Shown: positions 1-7,685 of the stretch, piece by piece
Numbering within the stretch: the first letter of the stretch is position 1
Layout of the letters: each line of letters starts with the position of its first letter
Source of the DNA: Prevotella sp.
GTDB taxonomy: Bacteria; Bacteroidota; Bacteroidia; Bacteroidales; Bacteroidaceae
Length of the DNA stretch: 9,843 nucleotides
Direction: 5' to 3'
Assembly: GCA_017623335.1 (NCBI GenBank)
Contig: JAGAPI010000125.1
Coordinates: 1 to 9,843, forward strand
Made by a program: the position numbers and the translations under genes
The notes under the pieces: generated by a model
What the model was told of the DNA's origin: nothing
The model's database searches: none
What the model saw: the letters and a program-made list of their open reading frames with translations, nothing else

Positions 1-3000
1 AAGCGATGACAAGGTGGCATGCTTCGACCGCACCTTATATATAATAAGGAAGAAGATTGAGAAACGCATAGCCGACAAGGACTTCTACATCTGCTCACTG
101 TCAAACAAGAACATAGTGTACAAGGGTATGCTGTCGAGCACGCAGGTGAGAGCCTATTTCCCCGACCTCACCAACAACTATTTCACCAGCGGACTGGCGC
201 TGGTTCATTCGCGCTTCTCAACCAACACCTTCCCCACGTGGAGCCTTGCACAGCCGTTCCGCCTGCTGGCACACAACGGAGAGATAAACACCATAAGGGG
301 TAACCGCGGATGGATGCAGGCACGCGAGAGTGTGCTCAACAGTGGCGCACTGGGCGACATACGCCAGATAACGCCAATAGTGCAGAAGGGCATGAGCGAC
401 TCGGCAAGCCTCGACAACGTGTTTGAGTTCTTTGTTATGAGTGGATTGAGCCTGCCCCACGCCATGAGCCTGATGGTGCCCGAGAGCTTTAACGACAAGA
501 ATCCCATAAGCGAAGACCTGAAGGCATTCTACGAATACCACTCTATATTGATGGAGCCGTGGGACGGTCCCGCCGCACTGCTGTTCAGCGACGGCAGGTT
601 TGCCGGAGGAATGCTCGACCGCAACGGTCTGCGCCCGGCACGCTACACCATAACCACCAACGACACGATGGTGGTGGCGAGCGAGGTGGGCGTGATGGAC
701 TTTGAACCGTCACAGATAGCCGAGAAGGGACGCCTGCAGCCGGGAAAGATTCTGCTGATAGACACTCAGGAGGGCAAAATCTACTACGACGGCGAGATAA
801 AGGAGTGCCTGGCGGCAGAGCACCCTTACCGTCAATGGCTCAGCACCAACCGCATACAGCTGGAGAAGCTGAGAAGCGGTCGCAAGGTGAGCAACAGCGT
901 CGACGACCTTGTGCGCAAGGAAGTGATGTTCGGCTACGGCGAGGAGGATGTAGACGGCACCATCGTGCCAATGGCTGTAAACGGCATGGAGCCTACAGCC
1001 GCCATGGGCAACGACACCCCACTGGCTGTGCTGAGCGACAAGCCGCAGATATTCTTCAACTACTTCCGCCAGCAGTTTGCGCAGGTCACCAATCCTGCAA
1101 TCGACTCCATACGCGAGGAGCTTGTAATGTCGCTCACCGAGTATATCGGCCGTGTGGGCTCGGGAATACTTCAGCCCGACGAGACTAACTGCAAGATGGT
1201 GCGCCTGCCACACCCGATTCTGAACAACACTCAGCTCGACATTCTCTGCAACATACGCTACAAAGGCTTCAACACCGTGAAGCTGCCTATAGTGTTTGAG
1301 TGCAGCAAGGGCGAGAGCGGACTGCGCGATGCGCTGGACGACCTGTGCCGAAAGGCTGCACAGAGCGTTGACGAGGGATTCAACTACATTATCCTGACCG
1401 ACCGCGACACTGACGAGAGCCACGCCGCAATACCGTCGCTGCTGGCTGTGAGTGCCGTACACCACTACCTCATTTCGGCTGGCAAGCGTGTGCAGACCGC
1501 GCTGATAGTGGAGAGCGGCGAGATAAGAGAGACCATGCACGCTGCACTGCTGCTGGGCTACGGTGCATCGGCAATATGCCCGTATATGACTTTCGCCATT
1601 CTCGATGATCTGGTGAAGCGCGGCAAGATACAGGAGGACTACGGCACAGCCGAGGCAAACTATATAAAGGCTGTGAAGAAGGGACTCTTCAAAATCATGG
1701 CAAAGATGGGTATCTCGACCATCCGTTCCTATCGCGGAGCAAAGATTTTCGAGAGCATCGGACTGTCGGAGCGCCTGCTGCGCAACTATTTCGGTACCGA
1801 GATTTCAACCATCGGCGGCATCGGACTGGAGACAATTGCACGCGATGCAGTGGCACTGCACAACCAGGCTTACTCAAAGAAGCTCAACACCGACTTCCTG
1901 CCAAGTCTCGGACAGTTCCACTACCGCAAGGACGGAATCAAGCACGCATGGAACCCGGAGACAATAGTGAAGCTGCAGCTCGCCACACGCACGGGCGACT
2001 ACGCCAAGTTCAAGGAATACACCAAGGCTGCCGACGAGAAGGACGCGCCGATATTCATACGCGACTTCTTCGGATTCAAGCGCAACCCGATATCAATAGA
2101 CCTGGTGGAGCCGGTGGAGGAAATTGTTAAGCACTTCGTGGCAGGAGCCATGTCGTTCGGAGCTTTGTCGAAGGAAGCCCACGAGGCAATCTGTCTGGCA
2201 ATGAACGCCATCGGCGCACGCAGCAACACCGGCGAGGGAGGCGAGGACAGCGAGCGCTTCCACTCAACCTTCGACGGAATATCACTGTCATCGAAGACCA
2301 AGCAGGTGGCATCGGGACGTTTTGGAGTAACCACCGAATACTTGGTTAACGCCGAGGAGATACAGATTAAGGTGGCTCAGGGAGCAAAGCCCGGCGAGGG
2401 CGGACAGCTGCCGGGATTCAAGGTGAACGAGATAATAGCCAAGACCCGCCACTCAATACCGGGAATCTCGCTCATATCTCCGCCGCCGCACCACGACATA
2501 TATTCAATAGAAGACTTGGCACAGCTCATCTTCGACCTCAAGAACGTCAACCCGCAGGCAGCAGTGAGCGTGAAGCTCGTGGCAGAGAGCGGTGTGGGAA
2601 CAATCGCCGCCGGTGTGGCAAAGGCTAAGGCAGACCTGATTGTTATTTCGGGAGCCGAAGGCGGTACGGGAGCCAGTCCAGCATCATCGATGCGCTTTGC
2701 GGGCATCAGTCCTGAGATTGGCCTTGCCGAGACACAGCAGACACTCATAAAGAACGGACTGCGCGGACAGGTGCGCCTGCAGGCAGACGGTCAGCTGAAG
2801 ACAGGTCGCGACGTGGTGATGATGGCGCTGCTCGGAGCCGAGGAGTTCGGTTTCGGAACGTCGGTGCTAATAGTGCTGGGCTGTATGATGATGCGCAAAT
2901 GTAACCTCAACACCTGCCCCATGGGCGTGGCAACTCAGGATCCGAAGCTGCGCGCCAACTTCATAGGTCACTACAAGTATCTGATAAACTTCTTCAGATT

Positions 3001-4039
3001 CATGGCGCAGGAAGTGCGCGAGTACTTGGCTGAGATGGGATTCACAAAGCTCAACGACATTGTGGGTCACACCGAGCTGATAGAGACAAAGGCTGCCTAC
3101 GGCGACAACGCAAAATATGCGCTGCTCGACTTCAGCCGACTGCTGTACAAGGAGCAGACCGACAACGCCTTGTACCACGTCACCGACCAGCACCACGAAC
3201 TGGAGAACGTGCTCGACCAGCAGATAATACGTGCGGCACAGCGCGCAATAGACATGGCACAGGAGGTGAACCTTGACTACGCCATAAAGAACACCGACCG
3301 CGCCTGCGGACTGATGCTCAGCGGAACAATAGCACGGAAGTATGGCGGCGAGGGACTGCCCGACAACACCGTGAACATTAAGTTCAAGGGCTCGGCAGGA
3401 CAGAGCTTCGGAGCATTCCTCACCAAGGGCGTGAGCTTCAAGCTGGAGGGCGAGGCTAACGACTACTTCGGCAAGGGACTCTCAGGAGGACGAATAGCCA
3501 TACTGCCGCCGGTGCGCAGCAACTTCGAGGCTGAGAACAACATCATAGCGGGCAACACGGGACTCTACGGAGCCACCAGCGGCGAGCTGTACGTCAACGG
3601 TAAGGTGGGCGAGCGTTTTGCCGTGCGCAACTCGGGAGCCATTGCCGTAATCGAGGGAGCTGGCGACCACTGTTGCGAGTACATGACGGGCGGTCGCGTG
3701 GTGGTGCTCGGCGAGACGGGACGCAACTTTGCTGCCGGCATGAGCGGCGGTGTGGCTTACATCTGGGACAAGAAACATGATTTCGACTACTTCTGCAACA
3801 TGGACATGGTGGAGATAAACCTCGTGGAGGACAACAGCTACCGCAAGGAACTGCACGAGCTCATACGCCAGCACTATCTGTACACCGGTTCAAAGCTGGC
3901 ACGCACAATGCTCGACGACTGGAACCGCTACGTGGAGGACTTCATACAGGTGGTGCCGATAGAGTACAAGCGTGTGCTGCAGGAAGAGCAGATGAAGAAA
4001 CTGCAACAGAAAATCGCCGACATGCAGAGAGATTATTGA
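1..4039 (+). CDS. gltB: Glutamate synthase (GOGAT) large/alpha subunit, 5' partial
   Basis: Makes glutamate in the cytoplasm from 2-oxoglutarate and glutamine-derived ammonia. The frame is open to the left edge (in-frame Ser-Asp-Asp-Lys precedes the GTG at 14), so that GTG is internal and the real start lies outside. About 1345 codons are present against roughly 1500 usual for the family; the missing part includes the N-terminal catalytic cysteine of the glutaminase domain. Numbering from the codon at 14: the rest of the class-II glutamine amidotransferase domain (HSRFSTNTFPTW near 65, LLAHNGEINTIRGNR near 84, NGLRPARYT near 200), the central domain, the FMN-binding synthase domain (AGAMSFGALSKEAHEA near 712, AKPGEGGQLPGFK near 791, GAEGGTGASP near 880), the 3Fe-4S cysteines Cys957, Cys963 and Cys968 (C-x5-C-x4-C), and the C-terminal Gly-rich beta-helix domain from about 1120. 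No frameshift or missing motif is seen in the visible part. gltD follows after a 208-bp gap. The identification is very secure. Confidence 0.97.
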   Translation, partial: SDDKVACFDRTLYIIRKKIEKRIADKDFYICSLSNKNIVYKGMLSSTQVRAYFPDLTNNYFTSGLALVHSRFSTNTFPTWSLAQPFRLLAHNGEINTIRGNRGWMQARESVLNSGALGDIRQITPIVQKGMSDSASLDNVFEFFVMSGLSLPHAMSLMVPESFNDKNPISEDLKAFYEYHSILMEPWDGPAALLFSDGRFAGGMLDRNGLRPARYTITTNDTMVVASEVGVMDFEPSQIAEKGRLQPGKILLIDTQEGKIYYDGEIKECLAAEHPYRQWLSTNRIQLEKLRSGRKVSNSVDDLVRKEVMFGYGEEDVDGTIVPMAVNGMEPTAAMGNDTPLAVLSDKPQIFFNYFRQQFAQVTNPAIDSIREELVMSLTEYIGRVGSGILQPDETNCKMVRLPHPILNNTQLDILCNIRYKGFNTVKLPIVFECSKGESGLRDALDDLCRKAAQSVDEGFNYIILTDRDTDESHAAIPSLLAVSAVHHYLISAGKRVQTALIVESGEIRETMHAALLLGYGASAICPYMTFAILDDLVKRGKIQEDYGTAEANYIKAVKKGLFKIMAKMGISTIRSYRGAKIFESIGLSERLLRNYFGTEISTIGGIGLETIARDAVALHNQAYSKKLNTDFLPSLGQFHYRKDGIKHAWNPETIVKLQLATRTGDYAKFKEYTKAADEKDAPIFIRDFFGFKRNPISIDLVEPVEEIVKHFVAGAMSFGALSKEAHEAICLAMNAIGARSNTGEGGEDSERFHSTFDGISLSSKTKQVASGRFGVTTEYLVNAEEIQIKVAQGAKPGEGGQLPGFKVNEIIAKTRHSIPGISLISPPPHHDIYSIEDLAQLIFDLKNVNPQAAVSVKLVAESGVGTIAAGVAKAKADLIVISGAEGGTGASPASSMRFAGISPEIGLAETQQTLIKNGLRGQVRLQADGQLKTGRDVVMMALLGAEEFGFGTSVLIVLGCMMMRKCNLNTCPMGVATQDPKLRANFIGHYKYLINFFRFMAQEVREYLAEMGFTKLNDIVGHTELIETKAAYGDNAKYALLDFSRLLYKEQTDNALYHVTDQHHELENVLDQQIIRAAQRAIDMAQEVNLDYAIKNTDRACGLMLSGTIARKYGGEGLPDNTVNIKFKGSAGQSFGAFLTKGVSFKLEGEANDYFGKGLSGGRIAILPPVRSNFEAENNIIAGNTGLYGATSGELYVNGKVGERFAVRNSGAIAVIEGAGDHCCEYMTGGRVVVLGETGRNFAAGMSGGVAYIWDKKHDFDYFCNMDMVEINLVEDNSYRKELHELIRQHYLYTGSKLARTMLDDWNRYVEDFIQVVPIEYKRVLQEEQMKKLQQKIADMQRDY

Positions 4040-4041
4040 GA

Positions 4042-4240
4042 AAATGAAGAATGAAGAATCAGCCTGCGGGCTATATATACACATATTATTCTTTGTTGTT
4101 TGTTCTTGTTCTTCAACAAGTGGTTAATTTTAAAATATAAAAGAATAAGGATTAAGCATAAGGATTTAAGGAGAAATGATTGACTTTCCGTGCGGTCACC
4201 GACCGTTGATTGTTCCTTCTTCATTCTTCATTCTTCATTT
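4042..4240. mobile_element. MITE-like non-coding element with 18-bp terminal inverted repeats
   Basis: The 18 bases at 4042-4059 (AAATGAAGAATGAAGAAT) are the exact reverse complement of 4223-4240, bounding a 199-bp segment that fills the gltB-gltD gap. Inside are a 4-bp hairpin (AGCC/GGCT, 4061-4072), a 6-bp hairpin with a CTTC loop (CTTGTT/AACAAG, 4105-4120), an imperfect direct repeat of ATAAGGATT(T)AAG (4145-4156 and 4158-4170) and a 5-bp hairpin (CGGTC/GACCG, 4193-4205). There is no coding capacity: an in-frame ATG at 4176 would add 24 residues to GltD, but those come from the repeat itself. No clear target-site duplication is visible; both sides are A-rich. The repeat is seen directly. 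Calling it a mobile miniature element is inference, because TGAAGAA is low in complexity and could have expanded locally. It could affect gltB-gltD co-transcription or mRNA processing. Confidence 0.55.
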
Positions 4241-4247
4241 AAAAACT

Positions 4248-5594
4248 ATGGGAAATCCAAAAGCATTTTTGACAAAACACCGCCAAGAGGCGGGATACAG
4301 ACCGGTGCATGACCGTATTCATGATTTTGGTGAGGTGGAACAGACGCTCAACAGCAAGGAGCGCCGACAGCAGGCATCGCGCTGCATGGACTGCGGTGTG
4401 CCTTTCTGTCATTGGGCATGTCCGCTGGGCAACAAGCCGCCAGAGTGGAACGATGCTCTGTACAAGGGTGACTACGAACTGGCTTACCGCCTGCTCAATG
4501 CTACCAACGACTTTCCGGAGTTCACGGGCCGCGTGTGTCCCGCACTCTGTGAGAAGGCGTGCGTGCTAAACCTCATAGAACATGAGCCCACCACCAACCG
4601 CGAGGACGAGGCTGCCATCACCGAAATGGCGTTTCAGGAGAACTACGTGAGGGCTGAGGTGCCTGAGCGCAACGGCAAGAGCGTGGCGGTGATTGGCGCC
4701 GGACCGGCAGGACTCGCCACCGCCAACCAGCTGAACAAAAAGGGCTACAAGGTGACGGTGTTCGAGAAGATGGAAGCTGCCGGCGGACTGCTTCGCTACG
4801 GCATCCCTAACTTCAAGCTCAACAAGGCAATCATCGACCGCCGCATGAAGGTGCTCGAAGCTGAAGGCATTGAGTTCCGCTACGGACAGGACATCAGCGA
4901 AGACAAACTGCCTGAGGGATTCGCCGCCTACGTGATAGCAACAGGCACCCCCGTGGCGCGCAACCTCAACATTCCGGGACGCGAGCTGGAAGGCGTGTAC
5001 TTCGCACTTGAGGTGCTGAGCCAGCAGAACCGCATACTTGCAGGCGTGGAGTTCGACAAGCGCGAGATTATAAGCGCCAAGGGCAAGGACGTGCTGGTAA
5101 TCGGCGGCGGTGACACGGGCAGCGACTGCATAGGCACAGCCCACCGTCAGGGCTGCAAGAGCGTGACCCAGATAGAGATTATGCCAAAGCCCGTGGAAGG
5201 ACCGGTGGACCCGAAGAATCCGTGGCCAAACTATCCGCGCACGCTCAAGACCACATCGAGCCACGAGGAGGGATGCACCCGCCGCTGGAACATCAACTCG
5301 CTGGAGTTTATTGGTAAAAACGGCAAGCTGACGGGAGTGAAGGTGCAGGAAATAGACTGGCAACCGAATCCGGAGGGTGGCCGCCCCATAATGGTGGAGA
5401 AAGGCAAGCCCGAAATAATAAAATGCGAGATGGTGATGCTCGCCATGGGCTTCCTCAAGCCGGAGCACACCGCCACGGGCGACAACGTGTTCTTTGCAGG
5501 CGATGCCGCTACGGGACAGAGCCTCGTGGTGAGAGCTATGGCAAACGGACATGAGGCAGCAAAGAAAGTGGACAACTATCTTTCGGGAAAATAA
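4248..5594 (+). CDS. gltD: Glutamate synthase NAD(P)H-dependent small/beta subunit
   Basis: Flavoprotein partner of GltB: oxidises NAD(P)H and feeds electrons through FAD and 4Fe-4S clusters to the large subunit. I chose the ATG at 4248 (448 aa, MGNPKAFLTKHRQEAGYRPV), which matches the family N-terminus. The in-frame ATG at 4176 would add 24 residues encoded by the inverted-repeat element, and its purine-rich AAGGAG lies only 2 bases upstream. Cluster-binding cysteines are Cys46, 49, 54, 58 (CMDCGVPFCHWACP) and Cys97, 101, 105 (CPALCEKAC). The FAD Rossmann motif GAGPAG is at 150-155, followed by the family motif GGLLRYGIPNFKL (179-191). A second dinucleotide motif, VIGGGDTGSDC (284-294), should bind NAD(P)H. 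The C-terminal FAD-contact region is FFAGDAATGQSLVVRAM (415-431). The link between GFLKPEH and this region is short compared with E. coli GltD; I believe this is usual in Bacteroidetes. A terminator follows. NADPH rather than NADH use is inferred from the family. Confidence 0.96.
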   Translation: MGNPKAFLTKHRQEAGYRPVHDRIHDFGEVEQTLNSKERRQQASRCMDCGVPFCHWACPLGNKPPEWNDALYKGDYELAYRLLNATNDFPEFTGRVCPALCEKACVLNLIEHEPTTNREDEAAITEMAFQENYVRAEVPERNGKSVAVIGAGPAGLATANQLNKKGYKVTVFEKMEAAGGLLRYGIPNFKLNKAIIDRRMKVLEAEGIEFRYGQDISEDKLPEGFAAYVIATGTPVARNLNIPGRELEGVYFALEVLSQQNRILAGVEFDKREIISAKGKDVLVIGGGDTGSDCIGTAHRQGCKSVTQIEIMPKPVEGPVDPKNPWPNYPRTLKTTSSHEEGCTRRWNINSLEFIGKNGKLTGVKVQEIDWQPNPEGGRPIMVEKGKPEIIKCEMVMLAMGFLKPEHTATGDNVFFAGDAATGQSLVVRAMANGHEAAKKVDNYLSGK

Positions 5595-5630
5595 TTCAGA
5601 GCATAGACAATACAAAATCAAAACACATGG

Positions 5631-5671
5631 AATCCGCGACATGATGTATGAAAGTCATGTCGCGGATTTTT
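5631..5671 (+). terminator. Strong intrinsic terminator after gltD
   Basis: A perfect 14-bp inverted repeat (5631-5644 AATCCGCGACATGA, 5655-5668 TCATGTCGCGGATT) with a 10-base loop runs into a short T run ending at 5671. It begins 36 bases after the gltD stop and closes the glutamate synthase unit. The upstream arm starts with A residues rather than a long A-tract, so it should act mainly in the gltD direction. Confidence 0.9.
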
Positions 5672-5746
5672 ATGTCTTATACGGTTAAAAAAGACAAAAA
5701 AATGAAGTTTCGCCACTTCCGAATGCTGTATTAAAATATTTTTTTG

Positions 5747-5754
5747 TATTTTTG
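5747..5754 (+). promoter_or_regulatory. Bacteroidetes-type -7 promoter box for the histidine kinase gene
   Basis: TATTTTTG matches the TAnnTTTG -7 consensus of the Bacteroidetes primary sigma factor. It lies 26 bases before the kinase ATG in a very AT-rich stretch and downstream of the gltD terminator, as expected for an independent promoter. No good TTTG sits at the usual -33 distance (about 5723-5728), so the promoter may be weak or need an activator. A small hairpin (GAAGT/ACTTC, 5704-5719) lies just upstream. The start site is predicted near 5761, giving a leader of about 20 bases. Confidence 0.55.
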
Positions 5755-5780
5755 CAGAAATTATAAAGCTACAATCTAAA

Positions 5781-7388
5781 ATGTCAAACGAACAACCCAA
5801 CGAACTGGAACGGCTGCGACGCCTGTCGCAACAGGCTCGAATAGGCTGGTGGACAGCAGACTTTAAAAAGAGAGAGTACTGCTGTTCGGAATATTTGTGT
5901 CATCTTTTCAATCTGGAAGAATGCACGATGAAATTCGCCGACTATGCAAAATTCATCCACGAGGACTACCGTCAGCACATAAGCCGGAAGTTTCTCGCCA
6001 TTGAAAAAGGCTTGTGCCTGTTCGACGAGACCTATCCCGTGCATACCAGCGAGGGACTGATATGGCTGCGCTCACTGTGGAACGGCGAAAAGGAATATCT
6101 GCCCGACGGTACCATGACGGTGTTCGGGACATTGCAGCAGACAAAGGCTCCTGATGACAAGGACATGGCACGCACCATGAACGACCTGATGTTCAGGCAG
6201 GGTGCCATCACGCAGTCGCTCACACATTTTCTCAACGAGGACAACATGGACGCTGGAGTGTACGAGATTCTGACAGACATCATGGGATATTTCAAGGCTG
6301 GACGTGCCTACATTTTTGAATACGACGAATCGGGACAGCACCAGAGCTGTACCTACGAGGTTGTGGCAGACGGTGTCAGTCCTGAAAAGGACACGCTACA
6401 GGCACTGCCCATATCGGTGGTGCCGTGGTGGACAGAGCAGATAAGAAGCAAAAAGGTGATACTGTTTGAAAGCGTAAACCGCCCCGAAGGAATGACCGAC
6501 GGCGAATTTGATATTCTTGCGCGCCAGAACATCAAGGCGCTGCTGGTGGTGCCGCTCATTGCAGGCTCGAAAGTTAAAGGATATATGGGCGTGGACATTG
6601 TAGACCGTGTGGAGCAGTGGACCGACAGCGACTATCAGTGGCTCTCCTCGCTTGCAGGTATAATAAGCATTTGCACCGAACTGCTCCGCGCCAAAGGATA
6701 TGCCGAGGAGACCAACCGCCTGAAGAGCGCGTTCCTTGCCAACATGAGGCACGAGATACGCACGCCGCTCAATGCCATCGTAGGCTTTGCAAACCTGTTG
6801 GGAATGGCCGACGATGAAGAGGAGAAGCAGGAATTTGTCAACATAATAAACACCAACAGCGACCTGTTGCTGCAGCTCATCAACGATATTCTCGACATGT
6901 CGCGCATTGAGGCTGGAATGCTGGAGTTCAACATGGGCGAAATGGACGTGAACTTGCTATGCGACAGCATCGTGAAGGCAATGCAGCTAAAGGCAAAGCC
7001 TGGAGTGGAGGTGATATTCGACCAATGTCTGCCCCAATGCCGCATTGTGAACGACAGCAAGCGCCTGAATCAGGTAATATCCAACTTTGTGAACAATGCC
7101 ATTAAGTTTACTTCCAGCGGCAGCATTAAGGTGGGCTACGAGAAAGTGGACAACGGACATCTGCGCTTCCATGTCACCGACACTGGCACGGGCATTGAGC
7201 CGAGCAAGTGCAGCAAGGTGTTCGACCGCTTCGTTAAGCTCAACTCGTTTGTACACGGCACAGGATTGGGACTGCCCATAAGCAAGAGCATAATCACGCA
7301 GTTGGGAGGCGAGATTGGAGTAAAGAGTGAATTGGGGAAGGGGTCAACCTTCTGGTTCGTTATTCCGATTATTCCGCCGGAGGTATAG
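5781..7388 (+). CDS. Soluble PAS-GAF sensor histidine kinase (orphan, HisKA type)
   Basis: A 535-residue two-component sensor kinase. Order: an N-terminal PAS-like domain (about 10-120; the stretch from GLIWLRSLW to [14 protein letters not shown] is typical of PAS_3 folds), a GAF domain (about 140-305; [32 protein letters not shown]), HisKA dimerisation domain (about 312-380) and HATPase_c (about 420-533). The predicted phosphorylated residue is His324 in [15 protein letters not shown]; most relatives have M-S-H-E-I-R-T-P-L here, so Arg replaces the usual Ser. ATP-binding motifs are intact: N box with Asn435 and Asn439, G1 DTGTGI (467-472), F box VFDRF, G2 GTGLGLPIS (493-501). No signal peptide or membrane segment is seen, so it should be cytoplasmic and sense an internal cue. 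It has no receiver domain, and no response regulator gene is in view. The ATG at 5781 follows a -7 box. The ligand of PAS or GAF cannot be told from sequence; tandem cysteines at 34-35 are noted without a known role. Confidence 0.93.
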   Translation: MSNEQPNELERLRRLSQQARIGWWTADFKKREYCCSEYLCHLFNLEECTMKFADYAKFIHEDYRQHISRKFLAIEKGLCLFDETYPVHTSEGLIWLRSLWNGEKEYLPDGTMTVFGTLQQTKAPDDKDMARTMNDLMFRQGAITQSLTHFLNEDNMDAGVYEILTDIMGYFKAGRAYIFEYDESGQHQSCTYEVVADGVSPEKDTLQALPISVVPWWTEQIRSKKVILFESVNRPEGMTDGEFDILARQNIKALLVVPLIAGSKVKGYMGVDIVDRVEQWTDSDYQWLSSLAGIISICTELLRAKGYAEETNRLKSAFLANMRHEIRTPLNAIVGFANLLGMADDEEEKQEFVNIINTNSDLLLQLINDILDMSRIEAGMLEFNMGEMDVNLLCDSIVKAMQLKAKPGVEVIFDQCLPQCRIVNDSKRLNQVISNFVNNAIKFTSSGSIKVGYEKVDNGHLRFHVTDTGTGIEPSKCSKVFDRFVKLNSFVHGTGLGLPISKSIITQLGGEIGVKSELGKGSTFWFVIPIIPPEV

Positions 7389-7399
7389 GAATAGTTTAA

Positions 7400-7456
7400 G
7401 GAGTTAATGGGAGGGGTTTCCTTGAACGAATTGAAAAAAGGAGTTAGGAGGAGTTA
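7400..7456. repeat. GGAGTTA-rich purine repeat stretch
   Basis: GGAGTTA occurs at 7400-7406, 7440-7446 and 7450-7456 just downstream of the kinase stop, within a purine-rich run that also contains AGGAGG. The copies are unevenly spaced, so this is not a regular tandem array. The only ATG it could serve (7465) opens a 9-codon frame, so a ribosome-binding role is unlikely. From memory, similar stretches occur in other Bacteroidales intergenic regions. Confidence 0.4.
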
Positions 7457-7564
7457 GAGGACAAATGATGTTATTGCAGATTTTACGTTCTTAACGGGCT
7501 GAAAGCCCAATAAGCGCATAGCTTGGGGCATCGCCCTGGGGAATAGAATAATATAATTTTTATT

Positions 7565-7630
7565 AACGCCCTGAAAGGGCAAAAGCGCAAATCGACATAT
7601 AAAATAACGCTTTTGCCCTTTCAGGGCGTT
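7565..7630. repeat. Central perfect 23-bp stem-loop of the palindromic element
   Basis: Bases 7565-7587 are the exact reverse complement of 7608-7630, leaving a 20-base A/T-rich loop (7588-7607). Each arm holds a smaller self-complementary unit, GCCCTGAAAGGGC on the left and its complement on the right, so each arm could alternatively fold alone into a 5-bp stem with a GAA triloop (TTC on the other arm). This is the core of the nested palindrome. Confidence 0.9.
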
Positions 7631-7656
7631 TCGTTGATACCTATTAAATCCATAAA

Positions 7657-7685
7657 CCCAGGGCGCCGCTACGCTGTGCCCTGGG
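7657..7685. repeat. Right-hand GC hairpin of the palindromic element
   Basis: CCCAGGGC (7657-7664) pairs with GCCCTGGG (7678-7685) around a 13-base loop. The left-side counterpart at 7523-7540 is shorter by about 10 bases in the loop region and keeps its pairing only by counting G-U wobbles (TTGGGGC with GCCCTGG). The two sides of the element are therefore unequal here. Confidence 0.8.

Noticed and set aside
710..1540. 276-residue open frame on the minus strand inside gltB
   Set aside because: It lies wholly antisense to conserved gltB sequence, shows no recognisable family and has the Ala/Val/Leu/His-rich look of an antisense shadow of a GC-rich gene.
4086..4095. Possible -7 promoter box (ATTCTTTG) inside the gltB-gltD spacer
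   Set aside because: It misses the required TA and lacks a convincing -33 partner, so an independent gltD promoter is not supported.
4566..5642. 358-residue open frame on the minus strand across gltD
   Set aside because: Antisense to intact gltD and beginning within the gltD terminator; its His/Val/Ala-rich composition is a shadow pattern.
7465..7494. Nine-codon frame (MMLLQILRS) after an AGGAGG-like sequence
   Set aside because: Too short to support, with no conservation evidence; the purine motif belongs to a repeat stretch and Bacteroidetes make little use of such sites.
7565..7630. Bidirectional intrinsic terminator for the kinase and rnr
   Set aside because: The stem is strong, but no T-tract follows it on either strand, so a classic terminator cannot be claimed.
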